Counted from the first letter of the stretch, positions 36,086-48,482 are shown. The stretch is 64,000 nt of DNA from Protea cynaroides (GCA_028583415.1 CM053269.1:47091888-47155887), one strand, 5' to 3'. Numbers and translations are program-made. The notes: a model not told the origin generated them from the sequence alone.

Positions 36086-37920
36086 ACTAGGCAGTCTGGG
36101 CTATTTTGAGGAATTATTGAGAGAGAGAGGAATGATCTTAAAGAGAAGTTCAACCATCGAGTGTAATTTTCCAGCCACAATTTACAGCAATTTCTTCGCT
36201 GTATTCAACCGCTTCCCATACTTCCCTTCTTCCTCGAACTATGAAACCCTTTTGGATTGATTTACGGTTCCTTCAGTCAAGCAACCCTCTGCCATCGTTT
36301 GGAAAAATCGACAGAGTCATTAGTAACGGAAAAGTTGATGTGGAATTAGGGAAAACCGATCTAGCACCGATGCCCAAGAATCGGTAAAACTTGGCATCGC
36401 TCGAATCAACCAATTCCCTTTCCGAGTTCTGAAACTACGTGATGATCTGAGATGGGTTTGAATTTGGATGTTGTTTGATTTTGATGGGAAGAGAAGCAAT
36501 GGAGATGAAATAGAGGAGAGATGGAGTAGGTTTGGTGGAGAGAGATAAGGGGGTTGATCGAAGAGTAAGAGCTTGAAGTTGGCGAGCTAGGTGAGGTAGA
36601 AGAATATTGGAGCTCTGAGATGGAAGGACAGTTTGACTGGGAGGAGAATGAAGCGGTAGAAGACTGGGAGGAGAGAGAAAACCTGAGTCGTTGAAAGTAT
36701 GAGATGTTTGTCTTTTTCATAAACTTTTGGGGGCATTTGTCTTTTAAGCATAGTAGTGGGAAGGCAACTGTCTTTTTCCTCATATGAAATTATCTCAAGT
36801 GATAGAAAATGTAAGAATAGATTCTGAAAAATTTTCAAAAATTCAAGAACAAGAAAATAATTTTTATGGAGTGAAGATAGAGTGATTAACTTCTCTTTTA
36901 GGATGTAAATCAACTCCAATGGTGGCCTACAACACTTTTAAGATTTTGGTGAAGAATAAAATTTCAACTCTTCTAAGATGGAATGAAACTTCTTCACAAT
37001 TTTCAAGGAGAAGTGTTCTAATTTCAAGGTATAATACTCCAAAATTAATTCTTTTAGATTGTTGAGGGAGGGAAACTTACAGACTCTTCAAGGCTAATTT
37101 AAATTGCTCTTCAAGCCTATCTATGGTTTCAATTCTTCTAGATTGAAGTTTAAAACTAAGGGAGGTTTTAGAATAAAAAGATGAACTCAATCTTGGTTCA
37201 AAGATATTTATGGCAACAAGGGAGAATTTCATTCAATAATCAACTACTTACTACATGAGATTAGTTACCATTTATAGGCCTTATGAATTTTTAAATATCT
37301 TTAAACAATCTCAACTATCTTTTATAATCCTAGGTCTGAGATTGTTTTATTAATTCTAATACATAAAAACTTGTCTCAATGTATTGATTCTTATTCTTAG
37401 GCACAGAAATTTGTTTCAATGAGAAAACTCTAGAAACACTTCTTATCAACCTATATGAAGAGTCATTTTGGTGGAGAATGTATAAAAAAAAACTTCAAGA
37501 AGAGTGTTCACATCATCATCTATCAAAGCACATGAAAGACTGTTCTGCACATGCTCAATAAAAAAAATTATAATTCTCTATATATAGCTTGGATTAAGCT
37601 CATATCAAAACCACACGAAGTTTAATTCATAATGCCATAATTTTCATGTTTTGAGTATTTTAAAAATCAAAATGAAAATATTTCTAAAATACCCTTGAAG
37701 TCATTACATGTGTTAAAAATTGATTTTTACAGCATAGACCATTGGCTAGTCCAGACTTGGTTGTGCTGGTTCCAAAATTGTTTGTGGTGTTTGTGGACCA
37801 TGAGTTGAGCTTGGGTTTTGCCTTGGGCCTGGGCTTGAATATGATTTGATATTTTAAAAGAGGTTGGCCCACTTGAACAAAGAGTTGATTGGGGACGGCC
37901 AAATGGGTTGGAGTGTGGGC
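36086..37920. other. Insert unique to 3' copy 1, no gene recognised
   Basis: AT-rich DNA between the pectate lyase fragment and the resumption of paralogy at about 37920. Serine-rich ORFs on the minus strand (36406-36919) have no recognisable domain. Confidence 0.45.
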
Positions 37921-38159
37921 TGCATCGAAGTTTTAGAATGCCACAATTAGGGGAAGAAACCTTCCTGATGAGTAGCTGCATCACATTTATTCAAGGCCAC
38001 AAGCAGAACCTCAGAATCTGATATGACCTTTATTTGAACCCTGAGCCAGTGCCATTGTTTAAGCCATTAAAGGAGATTTCACATTGGAAAGAAGGTTCTT
38101 GCAGCTAAGAATTCCCCAGAATCTGATTAACTGAGTCTGGAGTCTCCAGAATAGTTTTG

Positions 38160-39660
38160 ACTGGTTTTAGCTCTTTATGCTTCATATGAAACAATTAGCG
38201 ATTGAATTCAGATTTATCTGAAATGTCATTTAAAATATCCCTTCTCCAATCATTCAATGACGTAGGATTAGTAGCAGAAGAATTTGCATTGAAATAAGCC
38301 TGTACATGTTCTTGTGCTTCTATAATAATCTTTCATAGTGTCAGGTACATCTCCTTCAAATATTGCTGTCTAACCTTCCCAATCTGCTAGCACATCATTG
38401 CCCAATAGGTTACTGCTGAAAAGTCGTAGTCCATGAGAGGCCAATATCATTTGAAAGCAGTCATTTAAATCTATGGCCCTGATGGCATCTATTCTTATGG
38501 CCAAATTTGATCCATACTTATTACTTCAAGCAAGAGAGTGGTTAAATAAAGTGTAGCAGATTGGTTTGTCTTCTGCTCCACATACTTGGCATGAGAAATC
38601 AGCAAACTATTTATGGTGAACTAGTCTTTCATAGACTGCAATATCAACAGCATCTCCACAAGGCAACTTTAATCCTAAGATCCTTGATCTGCCTCATTTT
38701 GTTTTTCTAAAACCCATAAATCATGCTGATTGACTTGAGTATGCAACATTAGCAACATGTTCCCTTTTATTTGTCGTCAATAGTAGGCAGATTTTACGGA
38801 GAAGCAACCAAATTTTGTATTCTTTCAAATCCTTTTGTCTGCAGTTCCCCTAGGAGATATCAGAATTTGATTGTAGCTTTGTATTCTTAGAGGGAAAAAA
38901 AGATTCTGCAACTTCCCAGAATTTTAGAATCTTTTATAAGGATGAAGTAGACCTGAATTTAAAAAAAAAAAAAAAAAAAAAAAGAAGAAGAAAAACTACT
39001 GAAGCTTTTGCAGGCTTTGAGGAAGTAACATAATCATCAGGTCCATCACCATAATTCAGTATCCATGTCTGATCCCAAATGGAAGTCTCAGAACCTGATC
39101 CCACTCTCCAGAATAACCCCTGGTTCAGAAGCTCCCTATATTTGCAGAGACGTAGTCTTCCAAAACCAGGAGGAAGGATGTCTAAAAAAATCAAAATAAA
39201 ATGTTTTCCTTTTAAAATCTGCACCCATAGAGCTTGAGGCTGGTTTATCACTCTCCACCCTTGCTTACCCCACAGAGCAAGATAAAAACCTTCAAAGCTC
39301 CAGAAACCATACCGTCTTTTCATTTTGCTTGAGATGGCATTCCATTTCTTCCAACATCCATGTTTATACTTCTTCCACCAGAATTGTTACACTTGAGAGA
39401 TCTTGCTATTCCTCTGAGTGAATCAGTTGAGAGGCATTTGTGTTTCCATACATAAAATAGGCAAGGATGGAGATAGGGGTTCCCATGCACCCACAAACTG
39501 GTGACTTTGGTTGTGGCTTGATCATTGAGCATAAAATTGATCCACATTTCAGTAAATATCATGCATCTCATTACAGTATCCAGGCATGGCCACTCAACGC
39601 TGTCGTAAGTTTTCATTAAATCAAGCTTGGAGGCCATCAAGCCTTATCTTCTGCTTTATG
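38160..39660 (-). mobile_element. L1-type LINE, 3' part, decayed
   Basis: The minus strand reads MASKLDLMKTYDSVEW (reverse-transcriptase motif LDxxKAYDxVEW) and FTEMWINFMLN. It then reads GFWSFEGFYLALWGKQGWR, a LWVQILKGKHF block, a LLNQGLFWRVGSGSETSIWD block and a cysteine-containing block SCQVCGAEDKPICYTLFNH. This is the order found in plant L1 ORF2 from reverse transcriptase to the C-terminal zinc-finger region. Stops and frameshifts break it into at least four pieces. The 3' end falls within the duplicated segment, so the LINE is older than the 3' duplication. Confidence 0.75.
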
Positions 39661-41396
39661 TCTAGAGAAATGAATTCTAAGCTTTCTGAGGAAAAACATA
39701 TTTAATTATTTATTATACAGTGCATCATTTTGTAATTTTCTTTTAGTTGTTACTGATGTATCCCAGCCTGTCCCATGTTTGGGTGGCAGGCTGGCTGGCT
39801 GGCTGGAGAGGATTTGTTTGGAGGGCGATCAATGGGATCCTTCAGTTCAGATATGATTTTTATTCTTTTGCGTTTGTCAAACGCTTGACAGCACCTCATG
39901 CCATGAAGACCAGCCAAGCAGATGTGATTCTGTCTCCTCCTTTCACCGTGTTGACTCTCTCTCCTTGCTCTTTTCTGGAAATTAAAATGACTATATTTTA
40001 CTCTCATTGAAAAAAATGTATTATAATAAAGGTATAAAAAAGTTGATACCGATTGGCTATACGATGGATTCATTGTCTCATCGTTTTTGACATCAGCTGA
40101 TATCAATTACTAAATCCTTGAATGGCAGGAAATCCATCTGCGTGTCTATTACACACTTAGGGCTAGATTTTCCGGTCATCTAGATCATGGTTGGCTGATA
40201 TTGAGTTTTATTTGACCTCCATACTCGTCAAAATAATGCTGCAGAAAATTGTTTGGAAAGTGATTTCTGTTTACACTTTGAATAAAAGGTACCATTGACA
40301 AACAAGGGAAAAGATCACCGATAGAAATCCTCTCATGGCATTAAAGGCACCAGCGAGGCACCAGCGATACTGAGTGACAGGAGACAATTTGAGTGAGTCT
40401 AAAAGATCATGCCCATGGTGGACAGGACAGTGAGAGATACTACTAAATTTTCCATGTAGCCTTTCTTAGAATGACCAAATGATCAATCTTCAATCTATGC
40501 TTTAGCTGGTAACTTTTTTTTGGGATAAGTGGCATTGTTCACATATGAACCTATTTTTTTGTAATGAGTATCGGATACAGAATTGCTGGAGCGCAAATAG
40601 TTTTGGATCAGGTATGGTTCAAATGGCGTGTTGACATGTGGCTGATAACTGAGTGAAAAGTAATTATTGGGATGGTAGCTATTCCTTGGACAATTTTACT
40701 TACGTCTTGATTGCTGGTTGGCACGACCATGACGAGCAGTTTACCTTGAAGGGTATTTCAGTTTGAAAGTCATAAAGATGATGGTATTATTGGACATTCG
40801 TTTTATAAGGAGTCCATGATAAGTTGTGATTAGTGACGCTTATAAAGATTCCATTTTATACCGTCGTACATCTAGCAGATGTTTTTCTAAATGATATATA
40901 AAGTGCTATAGTTCTTCACCAAATTATAATTAGCACCGTCCATTTTACTATCACAACCATAGAATGAGTGCAATTAAGAACCTAATCCAGACAGAATCTG
41001 TTCATGAACCAACTAAGTGTTGGGAGTAGGAAGTCTTATATTCCATCATATGGGCTAACGCTCCTTGAGCTATCATGGAAACCACAATATACAGAGTTCT
41101 TTTTCGGAATTTGAAATGGGAGGGTTAGGGAGTTTTGTGCTGATCCAGCGGACACCGATCTAAGATTATAAAGTCTGCAAATATCTACCCAAATTTGACC
41201 CATTATTTTCTGTTCTGAATCCATCTAGGTAGTCTTTCCTTCCGATAGACACTCGTTTTAATCTTGCTTCTTTCAGATTTCTCATATCTTTTGAGAAAAA
41301 CAACATACTCAACCTCGGATTGCATGCAGATCAAGTGAAACATGCACTCTTTGAACGACAAAATGGATTTTGGGTTTTTTTTGTTAGATAATTCTC
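39661..41396. other. Intergenic DNA, nothing recognised
   Basis: AT-rich DNA with a short GGCTGGCTGGCTGG run (about 39790). No supported gene or element end. Confidence 0.45.
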
Positions 41397-41399
41397 TAA

Positions 41400-41748
41400 G
41401 GCTTTGTTTGGTTGCAAGGGAGACTTGAAGGGAAGAGAAGTGAAAATTTTATACTTTAAAGGTAAACTTTTGTAGTCGTAACACAATATGATTGTATAAG
41501 ATGTAAGGTTTATTTTATTTTTCATATTTAGTAATGTTACTTATAAAATGTAAAATTTATTTTCCTTTTCAAATGAGAGAGATTTGAATGCAAAGTGAAG
41601 TGTAAGTTAATAACTAAATGTGGAATAATTTAGAATTAATTAGATAGTAATGTGATAGCATGTGCTATAATCATTACAAAAGTTTCCATTTAAAATATAA
41701 AAATTTCACTTCCCTTCCCTTCAATTCCCCTTGCAATCAAACAAAGCC
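41400..41748. mobile_element. Tourist-like MITE (PIF/Harbinger), 349 bp
   Basis: Terminal inverted repeats of about 60 bp: GGCTTTGTTTGGTTGCAAGG on the left and, inverted, GGCTTTGTTTGATTGCAAGG on the right. Both continue with TTGAAGGGAAGRGAAGTGAA. TAA flanks both sides (41397-41399, 41749-41751). No coding sequence. Confidence 0.9.
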
Positions 41749-41889
41749 TAAATGACTTTATGTCTTTTTAAGATTCATCGATATATGAAATCCTACCTTT
41801 GAGAATGATCAGGATCAGTGCCATGCCTATTGTCTAAAAAAAAGATGTACCTAGTGTATGAGACTCCCATCACCCTGGGTCTGGGGAAA

Positions 41890-41892
<3 letters not shown>

Positions 41893-41958
<66 letters not shown>
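41893..41958. repeat. AT dinucleotide microsatellite
   Basis: About 33 TA units; the YIYIYI ORF across it is not a gene. Confidence 0.95.
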
Positions 41959-41961
<3 letters not shown>

Positions 41962-42029
41962 CCTAACAAAATTTTTATGTGTTGACCAAATTCTTGAAGA
42001 TTTAGCATGAAAAAACATAAAACAACCAG

Positions 42030-44254
42030 TGTTGGACTTTATGTTGTCATTGTCGGCAACTTGACTGATGTGACAATGTTTATGAACATTTAGTCAGAGA
42101 AATGAGGAGAGAGTGTGTCAGTGCAGGAGAGAGAGTGTCAGTGTAGTGGAAAAATTGGAGCAACCTCATATGTGTGTTCTATAGTATTCTACATGTGTTT
42201 CAGATGACTTACAATGAGTTGAATGAGATTTTACATTGAGTTTGATGAGAGATAATGTCTGCGGACCCCACTGGTGATGTAGTACGGTTTTTGGTGATGT
42301 GGCATAATTTTGATGGGATTATTGGCATCGCCATGGCATCATATACATTATTACATAAAGAGAGAAAAAGAGGAGAGAGACCATAGAGAAAGAGAAAGAG
42401 AAAGAGGAGAGAGAATGTGTGGGTGGGATCCACTGTGCCTAGGTGGCATGCCACCATGATAGCCAGCCTGGCTGAGGGCTGCGGCATCATAGTGGCAGCT
42501 AGCCACATGGGCAGACCAAGGCCACAACAGCACCATGGAATGCCTTGCAGCAGCAGGCCCACAAGCAGCACGACCCGCAAGGCCCACTGCAGCGCATGGC
42601 ATGTGCGTAGCACTCCCGAATGCCAACCAACTGTTTGTTGATTTTCCTAGAGAGAGAGTGAGCAAATGGATTAGAGAGAAGTTCTCTTGGGAACCAGATC
42701 GCTTTATAGGGTTCTTTGTACGACATATGGTTACAGAGGTCCTTTTGAAGAAAGTCAGGGGTTTTTTCGTCAAGCAAAAAAGAAGAAGATCCAAGATCCA
42801 AGATCCAGGGCGAGGATTGATCCTCATCTCTCATATCTGCATCTGGCGGCTACAAAAAGTGCGGTATCCTGTGCATCACGTCTGATGTGCCTTGATTCTC
42901 CCGCGCAGGTTTTGATTGGCCGAAAGAAAATTAATATTGTTCTTTGCATCTCATAAAGTAGAGGCCTCAATTTGGTGTGGCGCGTGTTGGGTACGACAGC
43001 AGAAGAAATCCAGATCTTGCGGCCATGATTGGCGTCGACTTCTTCTGACGCGATTGATGTAGATCCAGCGGCTTTTGTCAAATCTTGCCTTTTTGAAGTT
43101 GATCTAACGGTGATTGACGCTGATCCTGTCTCCGCCAATGAGATATCGACAACGCATAAGGCTGTGAAGATTGAGTGCGGCGCGGGTGCACGGTAACAGT
43201 CCGAAAGATTCCATTTCTCTTAATTATGTTAGCCAAACTTTAAATCGACATAACTTTGTCATCCGAGCTCCAAATCGATCCGTTCAAGTTGTAGTTTTCA
43301 TATTTTCGGATGCTCTATTTATTGGGTGGTGTTGGGAGTCGTAAAAACATTGAGAAAAATTAAAAAGAGTATTTTGAAGGCAGACAGAAGGTTTTCTAGG
43401 GTTTCATGCCCTGTGGGAGTGATCATTCACTAACTACATCTTCTCTGTGCATCAATGGAGTGCTAAATCCCTATGAGAGGTCAGTAGAGCTTTTATTTTT
43501 ATATTCATAGTGATTATGGGTTGTGTGGAAGAGATTGGAAGCTTGTGAGCAAAGTGTGCTCTGTGAATCGATTTCTATCATCATTAAAGACTGTCGAAGT
43601 GTTCTTGAGAGCAGTATGAAGCTTCAGAGATATTGTTTGCCATTCGAAAGTATTGTTTGTGAGATTTTTCAATTTTTTATTTATTTATTGTTTTCAATAT
43701 ATTGTATGCTAGCGTAAGTAAAATTTGTTGAATACCTAGTTAGTGGGAAAAAATTGTAAGACATTGTTATAAGCCTAAAAATTATTATTCGCTTCCCGTG
43801 GGTGCGGGTTAAGCGTGGTGTGTGCAGCGTGTGCTGAACACTGGCTGTTAAGCCTGAATTTTGGCATTGTTTGCCCTCTCAATTTTATGTTGGGAAAAGC
43901 TAGGGTTAGTATCTTTTTCTGTAAGAGACTAAAAGTTGAGTATTGAGTAAATACGGAGCTCGTTGGGCATTACTCTGTAGACTAGTCATCACACACTGTG
44001 GTGGTGAACCACATAATATCTTTGTGTTAATTGTTTTATTTTTCTGATATATTTTGGAGTGCGTTGAATGGTTTGCAGGGTGGATGTGCAAATCTGGTAG
44101 ACCTGACCACTAAGTGGTAGCGAGGTAGATTTGCATGCGCTTGTATGTGTGTAAAGAATTAGATCTCCATCAGCTTTGGGTAGTAGTGAATTTATCAGTG
44201 AAAAATTTTAGATAATGATTCACCATCCCTCTCAGTGTCACATCAAGTTCATCA
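42030..44254 (+). mobile_element. Solo-LTR-like unit, copy B (2.2 kb)
   Basis: The unit begins TGTTGGACTTTATGTTGTC and ends TCAAGTTCATCA, the same ends as copies A and C. Conserved internal blocks include GTGGCATGCCACCATG, GTCATCCGAGCTCCAAATCG, a CATCACACACTGTGGTGG palindrome-like phrase, and GGTAGCGAGGTAGATTTGCA. The 5 bp flanks differ (ACCAG and AAAAA), so no target duplication remains. Several ORFs of 60-160 codons run through it but they overlap on both strands and resemble no protein. Confidence 0.7.
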
Positions 44255-44608
44255 AAAAAATTATCCTAAATAAATGGAATCGATTGAATTAATCCTTGCC
44301 CTCTAATCAGTTTTGCTTGAGGAAACCTGCTTCCCAAGGGGTAGGGAGGTAGATTTGCAAATTTGGTAGACCTGACCACTAAGTGGTAACGAGGTAGATT
44401 TGCATGCGCTTGTATGTGTGTAAAGAATTAGATCTCCATCAGCTCTGGGTAACAGTGAATTTATCAGTGAAAAGTTTCAGATACTGATTCACCCTCCCTC
44501 TCAGTGTCATATCAAGTTCATCAAAAAGATTATCCTAAATAAATGGAATCGATTGAATTAATCCTTGCCCTCTAATCAGTTTTGCTTGAGGAAACCTGCT
44601 TCCCAAGG
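44089..44608. repeat. About 265 bp tandem duplication at the end of copy B
   Basis: Two units, 44089-44338 and 44355-44608, repeat the last part of copy B together with its right flank up to GAAACCTGCTTCCCAAGG. Because flank DNA is included, the duplication followed the insertion. Confidence 0.88.
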
Positions 44609-44865
44609 CTGCAATTCAATCTTCTACCTTGTGTCTCGTATTTCTGTTTAATAGAAAAGTAAAAAAAGACTTTCTTTCTTTATTCATTGGAATTAAGTCG
44701 CTCGAGAGATGAAGATAGGTCAGGTAATTCTTTCTTTTATTTGCGAGTAAGGCATGATTTCCAGAATTTTTTTTTGGTTGACAGTCTCCTTGTACTCAAA
44801 CTTCCAGATCTAGATTTGTTATCACCTCTTATATTAATTCTTGGTTTGTCCCTTATCCTCCTCTC

Positions 44866-45004
44866 TGGATCCAAATCGTCTCCTGCGGCAGGCCGATCCA
44901 AGGGAGCTGGGTTCAGTCTGGCCGCCTGCCAATACATTGTGGGGTGGGCCGGCTGAAATCCGGCCCTTGGCAGGTGGCAGGACTGCAGGAGAGGATTTGA
45001 ATAC
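44866..45004. mobile_element. Mutator-like MITE, 139 bp
   Basis: The ends TGGATCCAAATCGTCTCCTG and, inverted, GTATTCAAATCCTCTCCTGC are flanked by a perfect 9 bp duplication CCTCCTCTC (44857-44865, 45005-45013). The paralogous empty site at about 34440 reads TATCCTCCTATCGTACTC. The core is GC-rich. Confidence 0.92.
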
Positions 45005-45248
45005 CCTCCTCTCTTACTCTTAGGGCTGATTGGTTTCAGAAATTATGATTCTGCCACTGGTCCTTTGTCCTTACTAGAGGATTCTGAACTTCTAATTATT
45101 TATAGTTTTTCCCATCTTTTTATTATTTGAGTTTTTATATCTCCAGGGTGGGCCCAGGTGTTACGACCTGGGACTGCATCATTCCCTTTTTGTCACCCTA
45201 TTTGTCTTGTGCTTTGAATTTAACGCACATTGTTTGTGGTGGCAAGAT

Positions 45249-45286
45249 AAAGCCAGTCCTTGGGTGGAATGGGTCTGAAGCATATG
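45249..45286 (+). pseudogene. Aldehyde oxidase exon 10 copy, middle fragment
   Basis: The sequence around GGAATGGGTCTGA matches the VLAWNGSDA part of live exon 10. The splice acceptor and the SGEPPLL part carrying the catalytic-type glutamate are deleted: the match jumps from intron position about 34718 straight to about 34938. Confidence 0.8.
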
Positions 45287-45290
45287 GATT

Positions 45291-45713
45291 GGGGTTGTTC
45301 GTAGCATTCATGTGTAGCAGTATTGATCTGATTGATATACTTTCAACCGTTAGGAGTGGTGTTTTTTTTTTGATTCAAATTGTCTCCTATTTGTACTATA
45401 GGGAGGAGGGAGACCCCGTTCGATGGCCGACACATGACTTTCAAAAAAAATTTGAGTCCCACGTCTGAGCGGACACTCAGCCTACAATCGAGCCGACAGG
45501 GGGTATTGGCTCGGACGTGGGGCTTGGATTTTTCCAAGAGCCACGTGTCGGCCATCCAAGGAGGGTGGCTCGGATATTTTCAAGAGCCACGTGTCGGCCA
45601 TCTGACGAGGGTGTCTCCCTCCTCCCTGAAGTACAGGGAGGAGACGATTCGGATCTTTTTTTTTAGTAAGTCGTCAGGAGTAGTATTGCTAGACTGTAAA
45701 GCTACGAACAATT
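45291..45713. mobile_element. Outer MITE of a nested pair
   Basis: TTGTTCGTAGC on the left recurs inverted at 45701-45711 with weaker similarity extending inward (GCAGTAT / GCAATAC). The inner MITE occupies most of it. Call based on the terminal repeats only. Confidence 0.5.
45372..45655. mobile_element. Mutator-like MITE, 284 bp, inner of a nested pair
   Basis: The inverted ends GATTCAAATTGTCTCCT and GATCCGAATCGTCTCCTCCC extend about 60 bp through GGGAGGAGGGAGAC and GATGGCCGACAC. Runs of nine or more T flank both sides, consistent with a 9 bp target duplication in poly-T. The core has a GAGCCACGTGTCGGCCATC direct repeat (about 45539 and 45585). Confidence 0.85.
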
Positions 45714-45750
45714 TTTTCCTCTAATTATTCAATATTAAAACTGCAGGTAC

Positions 45751-47864
45751 TGTTTTTGGGTTTGGTGTCGTGTATTCTTTAGGATCCAAACGATTATTAG
45801 GTTTATACTTGTATTAAGATTTGAGTCTAGTACATGTACAAGAGTCAACTTGTAATTGTGCAGGGTTAGAGTTTCTAGGTTTTCCTATAAATTATCTTTG
45901 TATGAGAAAACTTAGGTAAAGGCTGATAGGAGAGATAAGCTTGTCAGATGGATATTGTAAACTTTTCTTAAGAATAAAAAATTTATCTTTTTTTTGATGT
46001 AGACTTAGGTATCCAACGATGGGGCATTAAATTACATTAAATTTTTCTTATTTTACGTACTCTTAATCTTAACAAATGGTATCAAAATTAAGATTCGATA
46101 AATCAATCACTGATACGAGAGAAAGAAGAAAATATATATTATTACAAAGAAAACGAAGAAACGGAGAAAAAGAAGAAAAGGTAGTTTTTTTTTTACTCTG
46201 ACCTTCTTTTTGAAAAACGCATAAGAATTAAAAAAAAAAAAAAAAAAAGGCCCATCAAATGATTGCTTTTAAGTTTACCATTACAAGTTAAAGAAGGAAA
46301 GGAAGGGAAAAAAACAAAAAGGGGGAACTTTGATAACCGTAATGAAATTAAAAAAATGCACGGTGATGGTGTTATTTCGGAGGTTTTTCTAAAAACCATG
46401 CATACGCCGAATGGGGTTTGAGAATGCCTCTGTGGGTGCCGGCAGATTATAGTTTCCGCGAGGGATCATGTGCATCAGCTCTAGTGAGGAGCGTGCGACG
46501 TCAGGTTATCTTTGGATCTGATTTTCTTGTGATGCAAGATTTGAAACTCAAATGGTAGATCCTGGTGGTTTCCTTTTGAATCTGGGGCAGACGGTGTATG
46601 CAATGTTTTCGTATATATTTACCCAAAAAAAAAAAAAAAATGTTTTCGTATATGAGACACGAAACTCCCAAGGGTAATGCTGCGATCGTTGATGTCCCAA
46701 ACATGGCAATAGTTGATGATGCCATGGTGGATGCACTGTGGGAATCGAAAGCTTGTATTGGGGATGATGAAAGGAGAGTGTTTGGTGCTCCTTCATATGA
46801 TGATTTGCTAGAAACAGATCTTGCAGTTCGGCAGGATGTATTACCCAGTCTGGTTCAGGCTGTTGGGCAGAGGGCGATTGGTGTTGTAGGGCCGAATAGT
46901 GTTGCAGTAGAGGATCCGGTGGATCGACAGATGCAGCAGGGTGTATTGTCAGTTTGGACAAGGCCCGGTGGAGTTTGTCGAACAGGGGGTCGGATCCATT
47001 ATCGCATGTGGGGGAGGGTTTTCCCAAGGTGGTTCTGGAGGAGGTTTCGTCAAAGGGCAGCCGTAGTAGAGGCCTGGTTACTGTTAGTCGAGCGGATGGT
47101 GAGCGATGGCTCGGAAATCCTGAACAATTTGATGGGATGATGGCAGTTGTTTTTGGATTTGGTCGGCGGGTTTGAATCCCGGCTCGATGCGTATCATGGC
47201 CAGTTGATGTTGCACCGTGGGGTCAAGAAGGGTTGGTGGGTTGGGACAAGGAGTCAGATATCTAGGTCTGCATTAGAGGTGTAGAGGTGAGAGGTTTGGG
47301 TTCCGGGTGCAATTGGAGTTGTAAGATGACTATGAGCAACGGTGATCTTTCCGATGATGCTGTAACAGTGGGAGAGACGGAGTCACTTCACATCGTATGG
47401 CGGCAAACTGCGCGGGATACCTGTTTGGGGTGTGGGCTATACCGGTTTGGGTGTAGCGGTTTGACAAGGACAAGTTGTAGAATAGACATCAACGAGTTCT
47501 TTTTCAAGGTGATTTACAGAATCCAAATCAAATAGAGATTTGTTGGGTTTTGTGTCTTGTATTTTGTGGGGTCTATACGGTTATTAGGTTTGTACTTGTA
47601 TTAAGGTTGGGGTTTATTACATGTATGGGGGTAAACTTATAATTATGTAGGATTAGGGTTTCTAGGTTTCTCTATAAATTATCTCTGTGGGGGAAAACCT
47701 AGGTAAGGATTGACAAAAGAGATAAACATGTCAGGTAGAGATTAATGTAGACTTTTCTTGGGAATGAAGAAATCTATCTTTCTCTGGTGTAAACGTAGAC
47801 ATCCCACGATGGGGTATTGAACCACGTTAAATTCTTCTTGTTTTACGTACTCTCAATCTTAACA
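45751..47864 (+). mobile_element. Non-autonomous LTR retrotransposon in dead exon 10
   Basis: Two LTRs of 324 bp (45751-46074 and 47541-47864) begin TGTT and end CTTAACA. The first is followed by AATGGTATCAAAA, a primer-binding site like the initiator-tRNA-Met type of Ty1/copia. The LTRs differ at many positions (roughly a fifth by eye), so it is old. The 1.47 kb internal region has no recognisable gag or pol. It holds an open frame of 180 codons at 46598-47140 and overlapping ones on the other strand, none of a family I know. It splits the exon 10 copy between ACTGCAGGTAC and CCTGCAACTATG. No clear target duplication. Confidence 0.85.
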
Positions 47865-47966
47865 CCTGCAACTATGCCTGTTGTCAAGAAACTATGTGGG
47901 CTTGACAATGTTGAGAGTTATTTACAAAGCTTGCATTCTAATCGTTAGAAGCTTAGATTGTCATGA
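47865..47966 (+). pseudogene. Aldehyde oxidase exon 10 copy, 3' fragment
   Basis: The fragment reads PATMPVVKKLCGLDNVESYL, then QSLHSNR followed by a premature TAG, KLRLS and the ancestral TGA at 47964-47966. It parallels the last 33 codons of the live gene. The 3' flank match (GAATAATTTGCATGGATATC) continues without a break. Confidence 0.92.
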
Positions 47967-48482
47967 ATAATTTGCATGGATATCCAAACGTTTGTGTGGG
48001 TGTGAAGCCGAAGATCATATTGATATGTTTACCTAGTCATCCCTTGAAATCAGTCCTTCAAGTGTAACAAAGTCCACATTATCAACATACTGAATGCTAA
48101 GAAACCTTTTGTTCATGTTATGTTACAGCCATCAATTTGTTTTGTTAGTTTGGATTTTGGAGGATCTCAACTAATATAATAACTTCAACAGAGATGGATC
48201 TGGATTTTAAATTATAAAGTTGGAAGAAACATGCAAACCAAGGTTGAGCTGCAGTGACAATATCTGTGTTTGAAAACCAGAAATTTTTTTCTCAAAGGTG
48301 AAATTTAAGTTCCAGAATGCCTCAAGTAGGGGAAGAAACCTTTCTAGCTGCATCAGATTTATTCGAGGCTATAAGCAGAACCTCTGATTCTGATATGACC
48401 TTTATTTGAACCTGAGCCGGTGTCATGGTTTTAGCCATTAAAGGAGGGTGATGGGAAAAAATCACAATCCTGTAGTTAAGGT

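Larger units (their letters stand above)
34130..38346 (+). repeat. Aldehyde oxidase 3' duplication, copy 1
   Basis: The end of intron 9, exon 10 and the 3' flank of the live gene match 44590-51122. Matching pairs are 34150-34320 with 44610-44770, 34400-34700 with 44810-45240, exon 10 with two pieces (45249-45286 and 47865-47966), 35104-35360 with 47967-48245, 37920-38090 with 48300-48450, and 38130-38346 with 50800-51122. About 2.5 kb (35360-37920) is unique to this copy. Confidence 0.88.

Noticed and set aside
42209..43138. Several ORFs of 74-158 codons on both strands
   Set aside because: They lie in solo-LTR-like copy B, overlap each other on opposite strands, and are not conserved as frames in copies A and C.
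46548..47140. Host gene candidate encoded by the 159- and 180-codon ORFs
   Set aside because: Located between two LTRs with a primer site; no family recognised and frames on both strands are open. Kept only as part of the mobile element.
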